Below are positions 6,507 to 11,296 of a DNA stretch of 11,296 nt, one piece after another. A program made the translations under genes and the position numbers. This DNA is from a bacterium (GTDB lineage Bacteria > Margulisbacteria > Marinamargulisbacteria > SXXA01): positions 1 to 11,296 of the forward strand of contig RGUG01000023.1 in assembly GCA_010027915.1 (NCBI GenBank), written 5' to 3'. The notes beneath the pieces are model-generated. The model was given only the letters and a program-made list of their open reading frames with translations. It made no database searches and was not told the DNA's origin. The stretch's first letter is position 1. The number at the start of each line of letters is the position of its first letter.

Positions 6507-7265
6507 ATGACGACCACATTTGATGTATCGCAGTTGAGGGTTCGGATTGGGAAGGAATCCATCATTAAGGGCATTTCAATGTCTTTTTTCCCCCATACCG
6601 TGACCAGTATTATGGGGCCTTCAGGGTGTGGCAAGACCACTTTTATCCGATGCATGAATCGCTTGCATGAATTGGTACCCAATATTCAGGTAGACGGTAC
6701 CATTTCTTTGTTTAATCAAGATATTTTTTCGGTTAATCCCATGTTGATTCGTCGGCAAGTTGGCATGGTGTTTCAGCGTCCCAATCCGTTTCCTACCATG
6801 AGTATTTTTGACAACGTGGTGGCCGGGTATCGGCTCAATGGGTTGCCCTTGTCCAAGGCAGAGGCCTTGCGGATTGTGGAGTTGTCCCTTCACAAGGCAG
6901 GGTTGTGGCAAGAAGTCAAAGATGTGTTGCACCGAAAAGGGGCCTTTTTATCCGGTGGGCAACAGCAACGACTCTGTATAGCCCGTGCACTGGCCATGGA
7001 CCCCAGTGTGTTGTTGCTCGATGAGCCCACCTCGGCATTGGATCCCAACTCCACCGCCCATATTGAAGATCTGATCGCCGAGCTTAAAGAATCGGTCAGT
7101 ATTATTATGGTCACCCATAATATTGGACAAGCGTCCCGAGTGTCGGATTACACGGCCTTTTTTTTGGGTGGTGAGTTGATTGAATATGGGACCACGCAAA
7201 AATTATTTACGGTTCCCGATGATTCCCGTACCGAAGAATACTTATCCCGAAAGTTTGGGTCGTAA
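6507..7265 (+). CDS. pstB: phosphate ABC transporter ATPase PstB
   Basis: PstB hydrolyses ATP to power phosphate import through PstC/PstA. The 252-residue protein has every ABC motif: Walker A GPSGCGKT (37-44), the PstB-typical Q-loop region GMVFQRPNPFPTMSIFDNV, signature LSGGQQQRLCIARALAM from 148, Walker B VLLLDEPTSALDP (catalytic Glu 173), and H-loop MVTHN (His 204). ATG 6507 follows GAAGG (6498-6502) with a short 4-base spacer. The stop shares one base with the next gene's ATG (TAATG), so the sensor kinase is probably translated by re-initiation. Confidence 0.96.
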   Translation: MTTTFDVSQLRVRIGKESIIKGISMSFFPHTVTSIMGPSGCGKTTFIRCMNRLHELVPNIQVDGTISLFNQDIFSVNPMLIRRQVGMVFQRPNPFPTMSIFDNVVAGYRLNGLPLSKAEALRIVELSLHKAGLWQEVKDVLHRKGAFLSGGQQQRLCIARALAMDPSVLLLDEPTSALDPNSTAHIEDLIAELKESVSIIMVTHNIGQASRVSDYTAFFLGGELIEYGTTQKLFTVPDDSRTEEYLSRKFGS

Positions 7266-9046
7266 TGCATTGGCGTGACATTCGATGGGCTTTTCCCCTT
7301 ATGACCGGTACGACCATGGCGTTGGTGCTGGGGTTGGGTATGGCGTGGTGGGGCATGAACCAGATGGCCAATCGTGAGCTGGTGGCCAAGTTGGAGCGAG
7401 AAGGGGTGTTGATTGAACAGTGGTTAGGGTCGGTTCGAGAATGGCCCAGTACCCACCCGTCAACAGGTGGTCAGGTATTGCCCGACAGCCTTCAAGGGGT
7501 GGCCCGCCGATTGGGGGATGAATGGGTGGTCTTTACACCCGATGGCACATTGAGGATGGCCTCGTACCCGTCACCCAATGCCATGGTGGCCATGAATCGG
7601 ACCGAAGTCTCGGCGGCTTTGTCTGGACGGGTGGGGGTCGCCCAACGGTTTCACCCTCGCTTTAATACCGAGGTGGTGACGGTTGTCCTTCCCTTGTTTG
7701 AAAAAGGGATCGTGGTGGCTTTGCTTCAGCTGACCGCCCCCCTAGGCCAAGCCGGTGAGGTGGCACTTAACAGTTGGTGGCCATTGGCTTGGGTGTGCCT
7801 TGCCAGTTGGGTGTGTTTGATGGGAGGGATTCTGTGGCGAACCGTTCGGTTACGGGACGAATTGACCCGATTCTCGAGGTCTATTCAGCAGTGGGACCCC
7901 GAAACCAATCCGCCGTTTCAACCCCCTCGATTGACGATGCTTTGGGACATTTATCGTGCTTGTCAGGTTCAGTTTGACCGGGTATTTCAATCTCAGCAAA
8001 CACGTCAACAGGCCCATATGGAACGCCAAGCCATGGTCAATCATCTGTCTGATGGGCTGGTGGTCTTGGATGCCCAAGAAACCATTTTGTCTGCCAACCC
8101 CAGTGCCATGAGGTTTTTGAGGTTGTCTCCGTCGTCGTTGGGGGTCTCCCTTTCGTCTCAAGTCAGACACAGTCAGTTGATGGCGGTGGTACGAAAGGGG
8201 CTTTCGAGGGCATCTTATGAAGCCGATCAAGTGGTGTTTCGGGATCGAGAGGACGCCTATTTTCAGGTGGAATGCATCCCAATTTTAGATGATCATCAGT
8301 TACCCACTGATCGTACCATTCTATTGTTGCGGCATGTGACCGACGCCATTGAATCGGAGTTGGCCCAACATCGCCTGATTGTCAATGTGTCGCATCGCAT
8401 GAAAGGCCCGTTAAATCGGTTAACCGATGCAACGGCGATGATCCCTGCCACAGCCAGTAGTGGGTACGGCATGGCCATTAAGGCCATTCGCACCATGTTG
8501 TCTGACTTGGTTTATTTAACCCGTCTGAAACATACCATCACCTTGCAACAATTGTCCCTGCAAACGGAATCATTACCTGAATTGGTGGGTGAGGTGGTCG
8601 ATATTTTAAAAGAAAGTGCCGATGACAAAGGGGTCACCGTTCAACTGGTGGCCGATTCGGTGTCGGCCTACATCAATCGGTCTAGCTTGTCCCAGGCGGT
8701 GTTGCAGTTGTTAAAAAATGCCATTTCGTATTCCCCCAAAGATGGGCTGGTCACCGTCAAAGTGTGGGGGGATCCCCTGCCGACGATTCTGATCCAAGAT
8801 GAGGGGATTGGAATTCCCAGCGAAAGCTTACCCCATTTATTTGAGCCCTTCTTTAGAATCAATTCCCCGGTGCACGACTCGGTGGAAGGGGGGGGATTGG
8901 GATTGACCATTGTCAAGTCGATTGTGGATGCCCATGAGGGGGTTATTGAGGTGGTGAGTGAATTTGGCAAAGGGACCGTGGTGACGGTTCGGTTGCCAAA
9001 AGAAAAAGGAGGCCTCCATGTCTTATCGCATGAACAAAGAAATTGA
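7265..9046 (+). CDS. phoR: PhoR-like membrane sensor histidine kinase with altered H-box
   Basis: This is the likely phosphate-sensing kinase that pairs with PstB-PhoU, 593 residues long. Membrane segments lie at about 8-31 and 171-194, enclosing an extracytoplasmic domain of about 140 residues, which is larger than in short PhoR proteins. A linker and a PAS-like domain (about 257-360, HLSDGLVVLDAQETILSANPSA) precede the phosphoacceptor helix. The H-box reads VSHRMKGPL (His 377): the residue after His is Arg, not the usual Glu or Asp, and Thr/Asn before Pro is Gly. The ATP domain is intact: N-box LLKNAISYSP (Asn 485), G1 DEGIGIP (Asp 512), F-box EPFFRI, G2 GGGLGL (542-547). It starts one base inside the pstB stop and overlaps phoU by 29 bases. 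No phoB is in the window. PhoR is assigned from context; the substrate is inferred. Confidence 0.85.
   Translation: MHWRDIRWAFPLMTGTTMALVLGLGMAWWGMNQMANRELVAKLEREGVLIEQWLGSVREWPSTHPSTGGQVLPDSLQGVARRLGDEWVVFTPDGTLRMASYPSPNAMVAMNRTEVSAALSGRVGVAQRFHPRFNTEVVTVVLPLFEKGIVVALLQLTAPLGQAGEVALNSWWPLAWVCLASWVCLMGGILWRTVRLRDELTRFSRSIQQWDPETNPPFQPPRLTMLWDIYRACQVQFDRVFQSQQTRQQAHMERQAMVNHLSDGLVVLDAQETILSANPSAMRFLRLSPSSLGVSLSSQVRHSQLMAVVRKGLSRASYEADQVVFRDREDAYFQVECIPILDDHQLPTDRTILLLRHVTDAIESELAQHRLIVNVSHRMKGPLNRLTDATAMIPATASSGYGMAIKAIRTMLSDLVYLTRLKHTITLQQLSLQTESLPELVGEVVDILKESADDKGVTVQLVADSVSAYINRSSLSQAVLQLLKNAISYSPKDGLVTVKVWGDPLPTILIQDEGIGIPSESLPHLFEPFFRINSPVHDSVEGGGLGLTIVKSIVDAHEGVIEVVSEFGKGTVVTVRLPKEKGGLHVLSHEQRN
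9006..9017 (+). promoter_or_regulatory. strong Shine-Dalgarno for phoU inside the kinase gene
   Basis: AAGGAGG (9006-9012) lies five bases before ATG 9018 and fixes the phoU start. The following bases make GGAGGCCTCC (9008-9017) a perfect 10-base palindrome. It is too tight for a strong hairpin. Confidence 0.8.
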
Positions 9047-9680
9047 GTATCTAAAACGGGTGTTCTTATCGGTCAGCACGTTGGTTGAAGAAAACGTGGC
9101 CATTGCCTTTGATTCGTTTGTGACCATGAACCCAGAAAAAGCACGGTTGGCCATTCAAAATGATGCGGATATTAACCGAGAAGAAATGGATGTGGAAGAA
9201 GAGTGCCTCAAAATATTGGCCCTTCATCAGCCGGTGGCATCTGAATTACGCTATATTGTGTCGGTATTAAAAATTAATTCAACCTTGGAACGTATTGGGG
9301 ATTTAGCGGTGAGTGTGGCCAAAAAATCACAATGGGTTATGGATGCTCCCCCACCCTTGGCATCGTGGGACATTGCGTTTCAACCCATGATGGATGGGGT
9401 TCGGTTGATGTTAAAAAACAGCTTGGATTCCTTGATCAATGTGGATGTTGGCTTGGCCCGTGAGGTGTGTCGCATGGACGATGACATTGATGAGCAAAAA
9501 CAAGTGGCCCACCGGCGATTGGTTCAGTTGTTAACCGAATCAAAAGCGGATGTGGGGGTCATCTTGCATGTGATGTCCATTATTCGTCATGTCGAACGAA
9601 TGGCTGATCATGCCGCCCACATTGCCCAAGTGGTGATTTATTTGGGTGAAGGGGCCATTATTCGGCATCAACGCATTTAA
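9018..9680 (+). CDS. phoU: phosphate signalling protein PhoU
   Basis: PhoU is a cytoplasmic helical-bundle adaptor that links Pst transporter state to PhoR and restrains phosphate uptake. The 220-residue product has the usual length and two repeated three-helix halves. The first contains the AIQNDADINREEMDVEEECL and PVASELRYIVSVLKINSTLERIGDLA type motifs (about 50-100). The second contains MDDDIDEQKQVAHRR and MSIIRHVERMADHAAHIAQ (about 153-205), matching the metal-binding E/DxxxD and ExxxD helices. The start is set by the Shine-Dalgarno described separately. Last gene of the pst cluster; no convincing terminator follows, only a short GGG/CCC stem at 9683-9695. Confidence 0.95.
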   Translation: MSYRMNKEIEYLKRVFLSVSTLVEENVAIAFDSFVTMNPEKARLAIQNDADINREEMDVEEECLKILALHQPVASELRYIVSVLKINSTLERIGDLAVSVAKKSQWVMDAPPPLASWDIAFQPMMDGVRLMLKNSLDSLINVDVGLAREVCRMDDDIDEQKQVAHRRLVQLLTESKADVGVILHVMSIIRHVERMADHAAHIAQVVIYLGEGAIIRHQRI

Positions 9681-9733
9681 AAGGGTGTCATGCCCTGCGA
9701 TAGATTGGTCGGCGATGTGATGGCTGGGGCTAT

Positions 9734-9762
9734 TTGACGAAGTGTCACTTTCCACCTAGAAT
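9734..9762 (+). promoter_or_regulatory. sigma70-type promoter for tRNA-Pro
   Basis: TTGACG (9734-9739) and TAGAAT (9757-9762) each match five of six consensus bases and are separated by exactly 17 bases. The predicted start near 9769 is about 14 bases before the mature tRNA. It probably also drives the two genes downstream. Confidence 0.7.
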
Positions 9763-9782
9763 CGTCACGCTTGTATAAGCAT

Positions 9783-9859
<77 letters not shown>

Positions 9860-9879
9860 CTCTTCTAGTAAAGGGTTCT

Positions 9880-10338
9880 ATGAGCACTTACCCCGATATG
9901 GTTGACCCGTTGTCTTTTTCTCACGTGGCGACGTCTTGTCTCAAACGTCGGGGTGCCCGATTGACCAAACCCCGTTTGGCCATTATTGCCTTGTTATCAT
10001 CCCATTCAACGCCATTGTCGGCGTATGACTTGGTGGCCCTTTCGCCCCCCACTGTGTCGTTGGATCATGTCACGGTTTATCGTACGTTGTCGTTGTTAGA
10101 ATCGGACCAGTTGATTCATCGGGTGGGGACAACAGGTAAGTTTATCCGATGTTCTCATCTTCAAGATGCTCATGAACCCCATTACATGGTGACGTGTACC
10201 CATTGTGGCCAGGTGTCGGAATTGCCGAGTGCCCCGCGGGTGGAGCATGTTGTCCCTCCGACGGGGTATCAGATTTCAGGGTATCACTTGTCTTTTTCGG
10301 GGCAATGCCCTGATTGTCGGGCTCACGCATGGGCGTGA
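9880..10338 (+). CDS. zur: Fur-family metal-responsive repressor, Zur-like
   Basis: The product is a 152-residue cytoplasmic DNA-binding regulator. The N-terminal winged helix spans about 15-82 (GARLTKPRLAIIALL, SAYDLV, HVTVYRTLSLLE). Residues matching the zinc-sensing site of Zur are present: His 80 (LIHRV), Cys 91 (FIRCSHL), His 98/101 (HEPHYMVTC) and a Glu in VSEL. The structural zinc site is CTHC (106-109) plus CPDC (143-146). Cys 91 and SAYDL favour Zur over Fur, but a peroxide or iron sensor cannot be excluded. AAAGGG (9870-9875) lies four bases before ATG 9880; a second ATG at 9898 is in frame. It follows tRNA-Pro by 20 bases and shares GTGA with the next gene. Confidence 0.85.
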   Translation: MSTYPDMVDPLSFSHVATSCLKRRGARLTKPRLAIIALLSSHSTPLSAYDLVALSPPTVSLDHVTVYRTLSLLESDQLIHRVGTTGKFIRCSHLQDAHEPHYMVTCTHCGQVSELPSAPRVEHVVPPTGYQISGYHLSFSGQCPDCRAHAWA

Positions 10339-11296
10339 TTTCATTCCAGTCTTTGACTTATACCATCGGGGCCAGAACCCTCTTTGACTCGGTGTCACTC
10401 ACCTTGCCTTGTGACCAAAAAATGGGGGTGATGGGTCGCAATGGATCGGGTAAAACCACCTTGTTGCGCTTGATTCAACGAGAACTTACCCCCGATTCGG
10501 GTCGGGTGGTCATCAGTCGAGGGGTTCGGTTGGGCATCATGACCCAACACGAATCGTATCAGCCGACGGATTGTGTCGGGGATTGGATTGAACAACAGGC
10601 CAAGGTATCGTCGTGGGATGTGGCCAAATGGGCCGCCCCTATGGGGTTGGGTGATGCCCAGCTCAACGGATCGTTTGAGGCATTATCGGGTGGGGTTCGT
10701 ATGCGGGCCAAGTGTGTGGCGTTGTTGGCCCAACAACCGGATTTTATTTTATTAGACGAACCCACTAATTTTTTGGATCTACCCACCTTGGTGGCCTTTG
10801 TCCGATTGTTATCGTCTTATGAGGGGGGGGTGTTGTTGGTATCCCACGATCGGACGATCTTAAACCAACTGTGTACCCACACCTTGGAAGTAGCCCAAGG
10901 TCAATTGACCCTTTATCCGGGTCCGGTCGATGAGTATGTGGCGTTTCAAGCCCAGCAACGCGATATTGTGGCGGCTACCAATCGCAACATTGAACGAAAA
11001 CAAGTGCAACTTGAACGGTTTATTTCTCGGTTTCGTGCCAAAGCCTCCAAAGCCAGCCAGGCCCAATCCAAGATCAAGCAATTGGCCAAGTTACAACCCA
11101 TCACCCTGCCCCAAGAGGGTCGCCAGGTTCGCTTGACTTTTCCTGCGATGACGGTCACCAAAGGCACGGCCTTGCGCATGGAAGGCTTAACCATTGGGTA
11201 CGATGGGGTGCCCCTAGCCGGCCCCCTTACCTGGGGGATTGAACGGGGTGAACGGGTGGCCATTGTTGGCGGAAATGGGCAAGGCAAAACCACGTT
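10335..11296 (+). CDS. ABC-F family ATPase, 5' part (runs off the window)
   Basis: ABC-F proteins lack membrane domains and act on the ribosome E site, helping stalled or antibiotic-bound ribosomes. The visible 320 residues include the first nucleotide-binding domain: Walker A GRNGSGKTT (34-42), signature LSGG (117-120), Walker B FILLDEPTNFLD (about 134-145) and switch VSHDR. Next comes the charged interdomain linker that contacts tRNA (about 215-255, with RFRAKASKASQAQSKIKQL, Uup/YheS-like). The second domain begins and stops at its Walker A, GGNGQGKTT, at the window edge. GTG 10335 overlaps the zur stop by four bases (GTGA) and has no Shine-Dalgarno, suggesting translational coupling. The linker is like those of housekeeping members; a resistance role cannot be judged. 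Confidence 0.93.
   Translation, partial: MISFQSLTYTIGARTLFDSVSLTLPCDQKMGVMGRNGSGKTTLLRLIQRELTPDSGRVVISRGVRLGIMTQHESYQPTDCVGDWIEQQAKVSSWDVAKWAAPMGLGDAQLNGSFEALSGGVRMRAKCVALLAQQPDFILLDEPTNFLDLPTLVAFVRLLSSYEGGVLLVSHDRTILNQLCTHTLEVAQGQLTLYPGPVDEYVAFQAQQRDIVAATNRNIERKQVQLERFISRFRAKASKASQAQSKIKQLAKLQPITLPQEGRQVRLTFPAMTVTKGTALRMEGLTIGYDGVPLAGPLTWGIERGERVAIVGGNGQGKTT

Noticed and set aside
9683..9696. A GGG/CCC stem after phoU as an intrinsic terminator
   Set aside because: The stem is only 3-5 pairs and has no T-run behind it.
9917..9932. A TCACGTG core in the Zur-like gene as a third parS site
   Set aside because: Only the core matches; both flanks depart strongly from the consensus.

Overview
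All genes in this window lie on the + strand. The DNA has middling GC and looks like a bacterial chromosome, probably a proteobacterium. The basis is a chromosomal-type ParA/ParB pair with parS-like sites, a pst/pho cluster, tRNA genes with encoded CCA ends, and tightly overlapping genes with many GTG starts. A eukaryotic-like kinase gene with a low-complexity tail makes a host-associated lifestyle worth considering, but that is inference and no species can be named. No mobile element, CRISPR array, rRNA gene or replication origin was seen.

Bases 1-119 are the end of an unidentified gene and contain a near-perfect parS site. parA (from 358) and parB (GTG at 1115, overlapping parA by 8 bases) follow, with a second parS-like site inside parA. 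ParA and ParB-CTP acting at parS segregate the chromosome origin region, so the window is probably origin-proximal.

Bases 1964-4378 hold a gene unlike its surroundings. It encodes a divergent protein-kinase-like protein (HGD, N and DFD motifs in place of HRD and DFG) ending in about 180 residues of Tyr/Pro/Ala repeats built from 7- and 5-residue units, with no charged residue until the last Arg. This is the most unusual object in the window. A 330-base stretch follows that holds only a doubtful small ORF and a weak hairpin.

A tRNA-Thr(CGU) sits 12 bases before pstC and starts the phosphate cluster pstC-pstA-pstB-phoR-like-phoU, whose genes overlap or nearly touch. PstC and PstA form the phosphate channel, PstB is the ATPase, PhoU is the signalling adaptor and the histidine kinase is the likely sensor. 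Neither the binding protein PstS nor the response regulator PhoB is in the window, and the kinase has an altered H-box. A tRNA-Pro(UGG) with a strong sigma70-type promoter leads into a Zur-like Fur-family repressor, which overlaps by 4 bases an ABC-F ATPase that runs off the window end.
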